A stretch of DNA of 64,000 nt from VAZQ01 sp963725185 (GTDB lineage: Bacteria > Pseudomonadota > Alphaproteobacteria > Rhizobiales > Xanthobacteraceae), in the NCBI GenBank assembly GCA_963725185.1, contig CAVRXO010000006.1, positions 620,001 through 684,000 of the forward strand. The letters are read 5' to 3'. Of this stretch, positions 8,137-17,728 are shown piece after piece (the stretch's first letter is position 1; every line of letters starts with the position of its first letter). Under the pieces are notes generated by a model. The model did not search any database, had not been told where the DNA came from, and was given only the letters and a program-made list of their open reading frames with translations. The position numbers were made by a program, and so were the translations under genes.

Positions 8137-9517
8137 TCAATACTCGAACCACCCCGCCAGCTCTCGATTCTTCGCCTCGGTGAAGGGCGAGTAGAGGTGA
8201 TCGATCGCGACGTCGGGCGGAGAGATCAGGATCGACTTGGCGTGGGAGAGCGCGTCAAAGCCGTACTTTCCGTAATAGTGGCCCATGCCCGCGGTCCCGG
8301 TCCCGCCGAACGGCATGGTCTCCACGAACAGGTGGACATTGACCAGATTCACACCGCCGCCGCCGAACGAGAGCTGGCCGATGAAGCGGTCGATCGTCTT
8401 CTGGTCCTTGCTGAAGATGAACCCCGCCAGCGGGCGGCCGGGCTTCGCCATACGCGCCATCGCCTCGTCGAAGGACTTATAGGTCAGGATCGGCAGGATC
8501 GGTCCGAAGATCTCGTCCTCCATGATCTTGTCGTCCCAGGTGATGGGATAGAGCAGCGTCGGATCGAGGTAGTGCGCGTCACGGTCCGACTTGCCGCCGG
8601 CGATCACCTTGCTGGGGTCGATGAGGCCGGCCAGACGATCGACCGCCCGCTCATTGATGATGCGCGAATAGTCGGGGTTGGATTTCGGATCGTCGCCGAA
8701 GAGCTCGATGAGCGCCTTCTTGGCCTCGGCCACGAACTGCTCGGCCACCAACTCGTGGACATAGGCGTAGCCGGGCGAGGTGCACCATTGGCCGCCCCAG
8801 GCCATCGCGCCCCAGACGATCTTCTTGGCCGCATCGGGCACGTTGGCGGTTTCGTCGACGACGGCCGGATTCATGCCGCCGAGTTCCAGCAGCACCGGCG
8901 TCAGGGTCTCGGCGGCCGCGCGGGCGACGATCTTGCCGACGAAGGTGCTGCCGGTGAAGAAGATGAAGTCGTTCGGCAGCTTCAGGAGCTCGGTGTTCGT
9001 CTCCTTGCCGCCGGGCACGGCGGTGACGGCCGCAGGGTCGAAATACTTCGGCACCAGGTCGAGCAGCACGGCGGTCGTCGCCGGCAGCGCTTCGCTCAGG
9101 GTGAGGATGCAAGTGTTGCCGGCCGCCAGCGCCGCCAGCGCAGGACGGATCAGCAGCAGCAGGGGTCCATTGAACGGACCAATGATCAGCGCGACGCCGT
9201 AGGGCTCGCGATAGACCATCCCCTTGTGGCCGGTCTTGGCCAGGAACTTCGGCACCGGCGCTTCCTCCGGCTTCATCCACCCCTTGAGCTGCATCTTCTG
9301 CACCTCGGACTCGCCCGCCGAGGCCTGGGTCTCGAAGATGTATTCCTGGGAGGCGGTCTTGAAGTCCTTGGCCATCGCCTCCTGGAAGCGGGCCTCGTTC
9401 TCGCGGATCATGCGGGCCATACGATCGAGCTGGTCCGACCCGCCACTCGTAGGTGCGGGTGACGCCCGAGGCGAACAGCGCCTTCTGCGCGTCGAAGATG
9501 TCCTGGAACTTGTTCAT
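8137..9517 (-). pseudogene. aldehyde dehydrogenase, frameshifted
   Basis: An NAD(P)-dependent aldehyde dehydrogenase of the class-3/coniferyl-aldehyde type, about 459 residues if repaired. The catalytic Glu is in LLELGG, the nucleophile Cys in GGQWCTSPGY, and the C-terminal FGGTGTAGMGHYYGKYGF matches the family. The ATG at 9515-9517 opens MNKFQDIFDAQKALF, but an extra G near 9435 breaks the frame after about 27 codons; the rest (from 9420) is open to the stop at 8137. It lies downstream of the broken SnoaL and alcohol dehydrogenase genes and may form with them an alcohol-to-acid oxidation set. Confidence 0.8.
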
Positions 9518-9538
9518 TGGAGCTTCTCCAGAATACGC

Positions 9539-9966
9539 TTACAGGGCGCTCGCCTTGATGGCGTTGATGGCGGTGTTGTCCCAGTAACAGTCCAGGCGCG
9601 TTATTTTGCCGTCCGCGTCGTAGCGGATGATGTACGCATGGGCGATGCGGTCACCTCGCCCTTCTTTACGAGGCCAGGGACGTCGGCCGGCATCGTCCCG
9701 CCGAGCAAGGCCTGCACCGTGACGGTGTTGTCTTCGCCTTCGATCAGTTCGACGATCTCGACCCCGAAATCGGGGACGGCCTGCGGGAAGCCGCGCCAGA
9801 TTTTTTCAAGGCCGCCCCGGATCGGCATGAAGCTGTTCTTGCCGTAGGGCAGGTAGCGTCCCTGGGCGTCGTCGGCGCACAGGGCCAGCATGCCGTCGAC
9901 ATCGTGAGCGTCGTATGCGGCGAAGAACTTCTTGGTGATCGCCTTCACGTCCAGCGCGTTGCTCAT
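9539..9966 (-). pseudogene. SnoaL-like / NTF2-fold protein, frameshifted
   Basis: If the frame is repaired near 9652 this is a 141-residue SnoaL-like protein: the first ~105 codons (with FFAAYDAHDVDGMLALCADDA) are in one frame, and DRIAHAYIIRYDADGKITRLDCYWD is in the next, ending at 9539-9541. Without repair translation stops at 9601. One base is affected and the remaining sequence looks under selection, so either a recent mutation or a sequence error. Sits 21 bp upstream of the aldehyde dehydrogenase start and 38 bp downstream of the alcohol dehydrogenase stop. Confidence 0.8.
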
Positions 9967-10004
9967 AGGACCTCCATTCGGGCTGCTGTTGGCGATGGCG
10001 CGGG

Positions 10005-11025
10005 CTACGCCATCGTCAAAACCATCCGAAAGCGGGCTTGGCCGGACATCATCCGGGCATAGGCTTCCGGCGCGCGCTCGAGCGGCATGGTCTCGACCAT
10101 CGCGGCGACATCGCTCATGGCGCTGAACCGCAGCGTCGCGTCGCCGGCCTTCGGCGTCCCCGTAAGGGCGCCATCGACCCCAAGCTGTTTGAACAGCAAC
10201 TCAAACGCCGACAGTTCGATTGGCTCGTCCGAGGCGCCGAGGGCGATCACCACGCCGCCACGCCGCAGACCGCCGACGGCGGCGGCGACGGCTTTGCCGC
10301 CCGAGGCAGTCGCCAGGACGACCTGCGCGCCGCCTCGCTCCTGCAGGGCCTTGGCGACATCGGTGGTGGAGCTGTCGATGTAGTGGTGCGCGCCGAGTTT
10401 CTTCGACAGCTCGGCGCGGTCGTCGCCGCGGTCGATCGCGACGACTTCGAAGCCCATGCGGCGGGCGTACTGCACGCCCAGGTGACCCAGGCCGCCGACG
10501 CCGAACACCGCGACCAGGTCGCCAGCGCGCGCCGGCGAGTTGCGCAGCGCGCTGAACGTGGTGAGGCCCGCGCACAACAGGGGTGCGGCGGCGACGGCCG
10601 AGAGATCGTCCGGCACCGCGATCAGCCCGCTGGCCTTGGCGATCATCATCTCGGCGTAGCCGCCGTCGTGCTGCACGCCGGTGTAGCCTTGGTTCACGCA
10701 GTTCACGAGGTCGCCGTCGCGGCAGTATTCGCAGTAGCCGCAGGCACCGCCGAGAAAGCCGATGCCGACCCGCTGGCCCACAGTCCATCCCTCGACACCT
10801 TCGCCGACAACGTCGATCCGTCCGACCGCTTCGTGTCCAGGCACCCTGGGCCACTGGATCGGCAAGACGCCTTCGACCGTCGCCGAGTCCGAATGGCAGA
10901 CGCCACAGGCCTCGACGCGGATCCGGACATGGCCCGCGGGCGGCTCGACGACCGGCAGGTTCGGTGAGCTCCAGCTTGCCAGGGCTCACCGCCTGCACCG
11001 CCCGATAGGTCGAAGCGCTTGCCAT
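10005..11025 (-). pseudogene. zinc-dependent alcohol dehydrogenase, frameshifted
   Basis: A medium-chain, AdhP-like alcohol dehydrogenase, about 340 residues when repaired. The catalytic-zinc ligands are in EACGVCHSD and GHE, the structural-zinc cysteines in GACGYCEYCRDGDLVNC, and the Rossmann glycines in GVGGLGHLGVQYA. The start (MASASTYRAVQAVSPGKLEL) is in a different frame from the rest; the break is near 10965, just before LPVVEPPAGHV. Downstream genes on the same strand are the SnoaL-like and aldehyde dehydrogenase genes, suggesting an operon driven from the operator copy at 11166. Confidence 0.82.
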
Positions 11026-11165
11026 GGTTTGCCTACCTTTTTCGACGCTGTTTGCGCGCGCCCGGAGTGGGTCCGCGATGAATGTAGTTCGGCATGGGCA
11101 TCTCTTGGTTTCCGATCCACGGCTGGAATTTTCTATGCCGGCCGGTCCGATGCCAAATCAATCGC

Positions 11166-11180
11166 TGTGAAATATTGTAA
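11166..11180 (+). promoter_or_regulatory. island operator element, copy 3
   Basis: TGTGAAATATTGTAA, 141 bp upstream of the alcohol dehydrogenase start. Flank CCGATGCCAAATCAA matches copy 2. Confidence 0.6.
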
Positions 11181-11514
11181 GAGACCGCAAAGGAGGCCAC
11201 CGTGACCGATAGCTCATATGCGCTGTTGCGGTTCAGCGGGTAAGCGTCGCGACGTCGAACGGCTGGATGCGCGGTAGCGATGGCCCCGTCACCTGGTTGA
11301 CGATCGCGCGGTCTGCATCAGAAAACGGCTCCAGTCCTCCCGACGTCTTGGACACCACGGCCCGAAATGGGCGGTCGCAGCCACGTTTGAGATTGGTGCC
11401 CCGTGGCTCTGTTGGGTAGCCGGACGCTTCGATGCCGTCTAATGAAGGGCGTCGTACCGGTTACCGATAGCTACCGCGCGCAGCGCGATCGTTCGGTTCG
11501 CCCCCGTTACATGC
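11181..11514. other. gene-poor stretch with one unassigned open frame
   Basis: On the minus strand a frame is open from about 11455 to the stop at 11233-11235 (about 73 codons, no ATG). It contains VVSKTSGGLEPFSDADRAIV and ends LTR. I do not recognise it; it may be the C-terminal remnant of a lost gene. Nothing else supported here. Confidence 0.3.
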
Positions 11515-12021
11515 TCACACGACGCGTTCGACCAGCTCTGCGAGCTTGCGATCCAGAGCTTCCGCCGCCTCCAAAAGCGGGGGATTATCCTCGATCACCA
11601 TGAGGGAGGACGGCACGTCATAAACCAATACGCTTCCGTCGCCGAACTCGCTTTCGAACAGAAGGAATTCAATTGGGGCAAACAAGCCCGCTGCGATGTC
11701 GTACCTCAGCATCGTGTAGGCGATGACTGGATTTCCGAAGATCCAACGGACGACCTTTCGCTGGATACCGAAGGTCTTTAACCATGCGCCATGATCCATC
11801 TCAAAAAATAACATGAAGCCGCTATCGCCAGCGATTTCTTGCATCCGTTGCGCAAAGGCTTGCTCGGTCGCGCAATCATGAACCGCTTGGTTCAGTTCTC
11901 CTTGCGTGGCATCTCCTAGCGCCGTTCGTAACGCGGCCAGCACTTCGTCAAACGAACGCGTGGTTTCATAACGCACGCGGCGTCCGTTAAACGATCGAAC
12001 CCTTGGTATGAGGTTGGTCAT
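11515..12021 (-). CDS. DUF302-family protein
   Basis: A 168-residue intact protein. The N-terminal half (RVRYETTRSFDEVLAALRTALG) and the C-terminal LLFESEFGDGSVLVYDVPSSLM match DUF302, a small alpha/beta domain found in proteins of unknown function often induced by stress. No signal peptide or membrane segment. Start at 12019-12021. The stretch upstream (12022-12305) holds no gene I can support. Flanked by the alcohol dehydrogenase region and another SnoaL-like gene. Confidence 0.75.
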   Translation of the reverse strand: MTNLIPRVRSFNGRRVRYETTRSFDEVLAALRTALGDATQGELNQAVHDCATEQAFAQRMQEIAGDSGFMLFFEMDHGAWLKTFGIQRKVVRWIFGNPVIAYTMLRYDIAAGLFAPIEFLLFESEFGDGSVLVYDVPSSLMVIEDNPPLLEAAEALDRKLAELVERVV

Positions 12022-12305
12022 GGCGCCTTTTCCTCTGGTTTACGGTTCAGACATCCAGGCCAATCCGCCCAACCAAGCGCGCCTTCGACCACTCGGTCTA
12101 GAGCCCGAGTCGGCCGGCGCGAATAGCCCGCGATGTATACATGAATGGCTGCGCTATACTTTCGTGTACTCACGCTTGCGCTGGCGGCGTCGGCAGCAGC
12201 TCATCCAAAGTCGTTGGAACATCCCGCACCCAGACCCCCGTTCGCGTTCAACCGCGTTTTGACGGCGGCGCGATCGCGCTGGCGTCAGCTTGTTCAGCAC
12301 GATTG

Positions 12306-12752
12306 TCAATTGCGACTGGCGAACAGGCTCGGGGAGACCCTTCCCATCAACCGACGTTCGAGCTCGGCCGAGAACTGCAGAACCATGGGCAGCGGTCGGT
12401 GATAGATTTGTATGCTTTGGATCAAGCCAGCTGCGTCGCGCGTCAGGATCGTGCTACCGCTAACGGATTTGCCAAAGGCTTTCCCTTCCCATTCGAGATA
12501 TGTCTTCGGCCCGTCGACGGTTTCGTGCGTGAAAACCAGCGTGTCGTACATCCCCCCCGTCGAGGCCTTTAGCACCGTCGCGATGGTTTCGACGCCGGCA
12601 CACGGTCCGCTCAGAACGGACGTGTGGAGGACTGGGTTCGCCGCTAAGGCGGCCGCGAATTCAGGCGTCCCACTCTTTCGGACGAGTGCGAGCCAGTTTT
12701 CGCCCGGTCGCCGCGCTGAAGGGCCGGCCGGCATCGGCGCTTCTTCCGTCAT
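12306..12752 (-). CDS. SnoaL-like / NTF2-fold protein
   Basis: A 148-residue protein predicted to adopt the NTF2/SnoaL fold: ETIATVLKASTGGMYDTLVFTHE, then YLEWEGKAFGKSVSGSTILTRD and IQIYHRPLPMV near the C-terminus, typical of the beta-sheet half of the fold. It lies 30 bp downstream of the cytochrome c gene on the same strand and may be the last gene of that operon. The ribosome site is unclear: a GGAGG lies about 25 bp before the ATG, so another start is possible, though the GTG next to it leads quickly to a stop. Confidence 0.75.
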   Translation of the reverse strand: MTEEAPMPAGPSARRPGENWLALVRKSGTPEFAAALAANPVLHTSVLSGPCAGVETIATVLKASTGGMYDTLVFTHETVDGPKTYLEWEGKAFGKSVSGSTILTRDAAGLIQSIQIYHRPLPMVLQFSAELERRLMGRVSPSLFASRN

Positions 12753-12782
12753 GGGCGATGCCTCGGACTTGTTGTCACCTCC

Positions 12783-14124
12783 TCAGTCCAGCCGGCGGGC
12801 ATTCGCGACGTCGGCCGCCGTGACACGCGATTGCGCGCTGCCGAAGCGCGCCGTCACATAGTTGGCGACCGCAGCGATCTCGTCATCGGAATAGGAGCGG
12901 GCGAAGCTCGGCATGTAAGAATGCGAAACGCTCGGCCTGCCGGCCCCGCCGAGAATCATCTGAACAACATTCTGCGCGCTCGGATCGTTGACGGCCCGCA
13001 CGCCCGTGAGCTGCGCCTCTCCGATGATCTCCCCGGCGCCGCTCCAGGCGTGGCAGGAGACACAACTGCCCTCGAACACGCGCTTCCCCAGCGGATTGTC
13101 GACTTGCGCAAGCTGTGGCGTCGCCGGTGCTGGGCCACCAGAAACTCGGCAGATCGCTCGCGACCGCCGGCACGCTGCGCAGATAGGTGACAATGGCAGC
13201 GATGTCGGATTTCGTCAGGCCCGAGAGACTAAGCTCAACCGCTTCTCTCATGGGGCCAGATGCCACGCCGCGGCCCTTGGCGCCGCCGGTCGACAGGTAC
13301 GCAGCGAGTTCCTCCGCCGACCAGTCGCCTATCCCAGTGACGTGTTCGGCACTGATGTTGTAGGCGTTCCAACCCTCGGCGACGCCGCCCGCGAACTTAT
13401 GCCTCTGGTTGAGCGCCTGCATCAGGTTGCGCGGCGTGTGGCACTCACCGCAATGACCCGCCGCCTCGACCAGATAGGCACCCCGATTCCATTCCGCGCT
13501 TTGCCCCTCCACCGGGCGGAAGCGGTGGTTCGGATTGAACAGACCCGCCCAAATCGTCATGAGCCACCGTTGATTGAACGGAAATGCGAAGGTGTTGGGC
13601 TTATTCGCCTGCTTCACCGGCTTGAGCGAAAAGAGATAGGCTTTGATCGCCAACACGTCCTCATCTGTCAGCAGTGTATAAGAGGGGTAAGGAAAGGCAG
13701 GAAAATAGTGTGAGCCATTCGGTGCGACGCCGCGATGCACCGCGTTAAGGAAGTCGGTGTCGGTCCACTTGCCGATTCCTGTTTCGGGATCAGGTGTCAG
13801 ATTCGGCGTGTAGATGGTACCAAACGGCAAAACGAAAGCGCGCCCGCCGGCGAGGGGCGCTCCCCCCTTTGCGGTGTGACAGGCCGCGCAGTCCGCCATG
13901 CGGGCGATGTAGGCGCCCTTCGTCGCCGCGTCAGCGTTGGAGAGTTCGGCAGGGATTCCTGCGGGCGAGGGACCGCCTCGGTAAGCGGCAAATTCGACGG
14001 GCGTACCCGTGGCGAAGGCATAGGGGCCCGGTTGGAACACCATCCATCCGGCGACGGCGGCCGCCACGATCCCTCCGACGATCACGATCGCGGCGAGTAT
14101 GCGTATCGTTCCCTTGGTCAGCAT
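12783..14124 (-). pseudogene. triheme membrane-anchored cytochrome c, frameshifted
   Basis: When the break near 13130 is repaired this is a cytochrome of about 446 residues with an N-terminal membrane anchor (about 8-31) and three heme sites: CAACH, CGECH and CVSCH. Such cytochromes pass electrons from periplasmic molybdenum or flavin dehydrogenases to the respiratory chain. It follows the molybdenum subunit gene by 3 bp. Unrepaired, the first frame ends in unrelated sequence and loses the third heme domain, which is complete in the other frame to the stop at 12783-12785. Confidence 0.82.
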
Positions 14125-14127
14125 GGC

Positions 14128-16314
14128 TCAGACCGCCTTCGCAATCAGCGCTGCATCGATCGGCATGCGGGTGAGTTGCACACCGGTCGCCGCGAAGACC
14201 GCGTTGGCGACGGCGGGCTGCACGATTGACGTGCCAGGTTCGCCGATGCCGCCGTAATCCTCCGCGCTGGGGATCATATGCGCCTCGATCGACGGCATCT
14301 CGTCGATACGCAGGATGCGATAGTCGTTGAAGTTTCCCTGCTCGACCCGCCCACCGGCAAAGGTGATCTTGCCGTGAAGCGCCGCCGCGAGCCCGAACAC
14401 GACACCGCCCTGCATTTGTGCCATGACGACGTCCGGGTTGATGACGGCACCGACATCCGCGGCGATAACCACGCGGGTGACGCGCACATCGCCCGCATCG
14501 CTCACCGCGACGTCAGCGATCGCCGCGAGGTAGCTGCCGAAGACATACCCAAACGCGACGCCGCGTCCCCGCCGCGCGCCGAAAGGCGAGGCCGGCGCCG
14601 GTGTCCCCCACGCTCCTTTTTCGGCAACGAGGTTGAGGACGCCAAGGGCGCGGGGGTTTTTCTCGAGCATACCGCGCCGGAACGCCACGGGATCGACATT
14701 GGTTTTGCGCGCAATCAAATCCAAGAACAACTCGATCGAGAAGAGATTGGGATTCGTGCCGACCGCGCGCCAGAACGCGCCCGGAATGACGCTCTCATGG
14801 CGGATGTATTCGACCAGGATGTCACCCACGGCATACGGAGTCTCCACTGCCCCATCCACCGCATCGATATCGATGCCGTCCTTAAAGGCCGGGGGCAGCC
14901 AACGCGCCATAATCGAGGCGCCGGTGATGCGATGGTGCCAGGCGCTGATCTTTCCGTTCACCAGCCGCGCTTTGAGGCGCACATGGTAGAGTGGACGATA
15001 GAGTTCCTGGCGAATGTCCTCTTCGCGCGACCATACGACCTTCACCGGCCCCTGGACGTGCGCAGCAATACGAACGGCGGTGGCGACACCATCGGCTTCG
15101 AGCCGGCGGCCGAAGCCCCCGCCGATCAAGTGATTGTTGATCGTGACTTTCGCGGCATCAATTCCGAGCAGCTTGGCGGCGCCGACCTGCGCGAACCCGG
15201 GCACCTGTGTACCGACCCAAATCTGGCACTGACCGTCATGGACGTGTACAGTGCAGTTCGTCATTTCCATGGGGGCATGGGCAAGGAAGGGCAGCTCGTA
15301 GGTTGCATCGAACAGCGTTCCCTCGTTCAGCCGGGCCGGCGCGTCGCCCTCCTTCCTGGCGGCGACGCCCGCACCCTCGGACGCTTTCTCGATGTCCTTC
15401 CAGAGTTGGGTTTGATCGAGGTCGGCATGGACGCCGGGCGCCCATTCAATCGCAAGCGCGTCCAGCCCCTGCATCGCCGCCCAAGTGTTGTCGCCGACCA
15501 CCGCGACGAGATCATCGAGCACCACCACCTGCCGCACTCCGGGGATCGCAAGCGCTCTCGATTGGTCGACGGAGCCAACCTTGCCGCCGATCACCGGCGA
15601 CTGCATGAGCGTGGCGAACGTCATTCCCGGCCGAATGACGTCTATGCCGTAAACCGTTTTGCCGGCGGCCTTGTCGCGCGTGTCGATGCGGTGAACGGGT
15701 TTGCCGATCAGGCTGAACCGGGACGGATCCTTCAGCTTGACGCCGGCAGGTGGCTGAAGGCCGGCTGCTTGGTCCGCGACGTCCCCGTACCGGATCGATC
15801 GCCCGCTCGCTGTATCTGTGATGATGCCATTCTCCGTGGTGAGTCCGGCCGGAGCGACGCCCCATCTCGCGGCCGCTGCCTGCACAAGCAGGGCGCGAGC
15901 GGTTGCTCCAGCCTTTCGAAGCGGTCCGGTCCACGCCCGTGTCGTCGTGGAGCCGCCCGTCGCCTGGATTGTGAAAACCGGATTCGCATAGTTGGCCTGG
16001 TCAGCCGGCGCGTGTGCGGCGATCACGTTGTCGAGCCCAATATCAAGTTCCTCGGCCAGGCACTGGGCCTGCGAGGTATACACGCCCTGTCCCATCTCCA
16101 CCGCCGGCAGTGTTAAGGTCACGGTGCCGTCGGCAGCTACGTGGACGAAGGCGTTGAAGCGCGCACCGGTCGGGACCGGCTCGTCCGCGCGCGCGCGCGT
16201 GGGCAGATCAATTCCAATCAAAAGACCGCCCATGAGCGCGGCGCTGCCGCGCAGCAAAGCACGGCGCGTCGATCCGGCGCCGCCAAAAAAGGTCGGATCA
16301 GGATCGCGCGGCAT
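14128..16314 (-). CDS. iorB: molybdopterin-binding dehydrogenase subunit, IorB/NicB-like
   Basis: A 728-residue molybdenum-cofactor subunit of the xanthine-dehydrogenase superfamily, like isoquinoline 1-oxidoreductase beta or the catalytic part of nicotinate dehydrogenase; these hydroxylate N-heterocycles or oxidise aldehydes. A twin-arginine signal (STRRALLRGSAALMGG, about residues 16-31) indicates folded export. The cofactor-binding TGGSTTTRAW is present, as are the late GGGFGRR and GEPGTS motifs. I start at 16312-16314, since the open frame upstream lies inside the [2Fe-2S] gene; the resulting overlap of 17 bp suggests coupling. The real substrate cannot be read from sequence. Confidence 0.88.
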   Translation of the reverse strand: MPRDPDPTFFGGAGSTRRALLRGSAALMGGLLIGIDLPTRARADEPVPTGARFNAFVHVAADGTVTLTLPAVEMGQGVYTSQAQCLAEELDIGLDNVIAAHAPADQANYANPVFTIQATGGSTTTRAWTGPLRKAGATARALLVQAAAARWGVAPAGLTTENGIITDTASGRSIRYGDVADQAAGLQPPAGVKLKDPSRFSLIGKPVHRIDTRDKAAGKTVYGIDVIRPGMTFATLMQSPVIGGKVGSVDQSRALAIPGVRQVVVLDDLVAVVGDNTWAAMQGLDALAIEWAPGVHADLDQTQLWKDIEKASEGAGVAARKEGDAPARLNEGTLFDATYELPFLAHAPMEMTNCTVHVHDGQCQIWVGTQVPGFAQVGAAKLLGIDAAKVTINNHLIGGGFGRRLEADGVATAVRIAAHVQGPVKVVWSREEDIRQELYRPLYHVRLKARLVNGKISAWHHRITGASIMARWLPPAFKDGIDIDAVDGAVETPYAVGDILVEYIRHESVIPGAFWRAVGTNPNLFSIELFLDLIARKTNVDPVAFRRGMLEKNPRALGVLNLVAEKGAWGTPAPASPFGARRGRGVAFGYVFGSYLAAIADVAVSDAGDVRVTRVVIAADVGAVINPDVVMAQMQGGVVFGLAAALHGKITFAGGRVEQGNFNDYRILRIDEMPSIEAHMIPSAEDYGGIGEPGTSIVQPAVANAVFAATGVQLTRMPIDAALIAKAV

Positions 16315-16753
16315 GCTTAATCCCCTCGCGGATACGTACGTACGTGCCACAGCGGCATAGATTTCCGGCCATCGCAGCGTCGATCGCGGCATCGTCCGGC
16401 TGCGGATTGGCGTCCAGCAAAGCGGTGGCGGACATGATCTGCCCGGGCTGGCAATAGCCACACTGGATCACCTCAAGCTCGAGCCAGGCTTTTTGAATTT
16501 TTGCGCCGGCGGGAGTTGCCCCGATACCTTCGATGGTCGTGATCGCGCGATCGCCGACCGCGCCGATGGGCAGCTGGCAGGAGCGAACGGCCCGTCCGTC
16601 GAGATGAACCGTGCACGCCCCGCACTGGGCGATGCCGCAGCCGAACTTGGTGCCCGTCATCCCCAGCACGTCGCGCAACACCCAGAGCAGCGGCATCCGC
16701 TCGGGCGCGTCGACGCTGTGCGTGCCACCGTTCACCTTGATAACGTGGGTCAT
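16298..16753 (-). CDS. iorA: [2Fe-2S] subunit of molybdenum dehydrogenase, IorA/NicA-like
   Basis: A 151-residue iron-sulfur subunit with two clusters: the plant-ferredoxin-type site CGIAQCGAC plus a later Cys (RSC), and the C-terminal four-Cys site CGYC ... CRCG. Length and layout match IorA and NicA (about 150-160 residues). It feeds electrons from the molybdenum subunit to the cytochrome encoded downstream. The frame is open further upstream to 16849; I prefer the ATG at 16751-16753 because GGAGAAG lies close upstream and the family start MxxVIKVNG follows directly. An operator copy lies 146 bp upstream. Confidence 0.9.
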   Translation of the reverse strand: MTHVIKVNGGTHSVDAPERMPLLWVLRDVLGMTGTKFGCGIAQCGACTVHLDGRAVRSCQLPIGAVGDRAITTIEGIGATPAGAKIQKAWLELEVIQCGYCQPGQIMSATALLDANPQPDDAAIDAAMAGNLCRCGTYVRIREGIKHAARS

Positions 16754-16898
16754 GGACTTCTCCGGCCGCGGATTGCGGGTCGATCGCGAATACAGCGACG
16801 TCGGTACGATGCCGACAGGTCGTTCGAGGCGCCCAATGGACGCGGGCAACCCTTCGGGTATGGTGCCTTGTCAACCACGCCCCCGGGAAAACAAACCT

Positions 16899-16913
16899 TG
16901 TGAAATGTTGTAA
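16899..16913 (+). promoter_or_regulatory. island operator element, copy 4
   Basis: TGTGAAATGTTGTAA, identical to copy 1. With its flank it reads TTGTGAA-ATG-TTGTAAA, a direct repeat with 10-bp period. Upstream of the iorA-iorB-cytochrome operon. Confidence 0.65.
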
Positions 16914-16955
16914 AGGATCTCGCGGCGTGCTGCCCATAACGCTCCCCCCTTCGGA

Positions 16956-17633
16956 TCACGTTCGATGGGTTCGACGCCGCTTGCCGGACCTGTCAGTGTC
17001 TTCATTGCGACGGATCTCCCCCATCATCTCGCCGACGACGTAACGGATCGTTCCGGCGGCCAATCTTTGCAGACGTTTCGGAGACCAGCCGGCGCGAGCC
17101 CGTAGGGACACGCTGTGCATCGTCGCCCCGAGCTGGGCGGCGAGCAGCTGAAGATCGGCTGGACTTGCCGTTCTTCGCTCCTGTTCCAACGCCAATCGTC
17201 GCAGGAATAGGGTGTCAATCGCCTTGACTGCCTGATCGAGGATGGTTCGACAGACCGGGTTGGTCAGTGCCTCCGCTGGCGCGGTGCACAGCAGGAAGCA
17301 ACCGTTCGGGCCATCGGTTGTGTAAATTTCGATCGCCGCGTCGAACACCGCGGTAAGCGCTGCGCCGAGGTCGGCGATCCCGATCGCCTCATTCATCCGC
17401 GCGTCCATCATCGCGACATACTGTGCCGCGGCCTTAGTGTAGATCGCGTCCTTGTCTCCAAACGCCGCCGCGAGGCTTGGACGATTGAGTTCGGCCGAAC
17501 GCGCGATGCCATCCAACGAGATGCCGGATAGGCCGGTTGTCCAAATCTGGCGCTGCATGTTCCCCAGCGCCTCGGCTTCATCGAACTTCCGCGGGCGTCC
17601 ACCCCGCGTGGCCAGTTTTGTGCGTACTTGCAT
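16956..17633 (-). CDS. TetR-family regulator
   Basis: A 225-residue TetR-type repressor. The N-terminal three-helix DNA-binding domain begins at RGGRPRKFDEAEAL and includes GISLDGIARSAELNRPSLAAAFGDKDAIY (helix-turn-helix plus the conserved K-Y). The C-terminal ligand-binding domain resembles the YcdC/AcrR-like branch, with NGCFLLCTAPAEA. The start at 17631-17633 has GGGAGG eight bases upstream. The gene is divergent from the HD-protein gene at 17729, with a dyad in the 95-bp gap, so autoregulation and control of the HD gene are likely. Confidence 0.88.
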   Translation of the reverse strand: MQVRTKLATRGGRPRKFDEAEALGNMQRQIWTTGLSGISLDGIARSAELNRPSLAAAFGDKDAIYTKAAAQYVAMMDARMNEAIGIADLGAALTAVFDAAIEIYTTDGPNGCFLLCTAPAEALTNPVCRTILDQAVKAIDTLFLRRLALEQERRTASPADLQLLAAQLGATMHSVSLRARAGWSPKRLQRLAAGTIRYVVGEMMGEIRRNEDTDRSGKRRRTHRT

Positions 17634-17654
17634 ACAATAACCTCCCTCGTTATA

Positions 17655-17676
17655 TTTTGTGCGCGTTTGTACAAAA
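17655..17676. promoter_or_regulatory. probable TetR operator
   Basis: TTTTGT-N10-ACAAAA dyad between the divergent tetR and HD genes; the right arm also contains the perfect 10-bp palindrome TTTGTACAAA (17666-17675). Position and symmetry suit a TetR dimer; binding is inferred. Confidence 0.6.
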
Positions 17677-17728
17677 CATCGTCGGGTTTGGCGAGGCCGC
17701 TTAAGTTTCATCCCGCAGTGAGAGCATC

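Noticed and set aside
8053..9462. 469-codon plus-strand open frame
   Set aside because: Antisense shadow of the aldehyde dehydrogenase gene; composed of Arg/Gly/His-rich sequence without homology.
14278..16116. 612-codon plus-strand open frame
   Set aside because: Antisense to iorB; no recognisable motif and typical high-GC shadow composition.
17666..17675. TTTGTACAAA as another copy of the 18-bp dyad
   Set aside because: It lacks the CCTTTGG-like centre and lies in a different region; better explained as the TetR operator.
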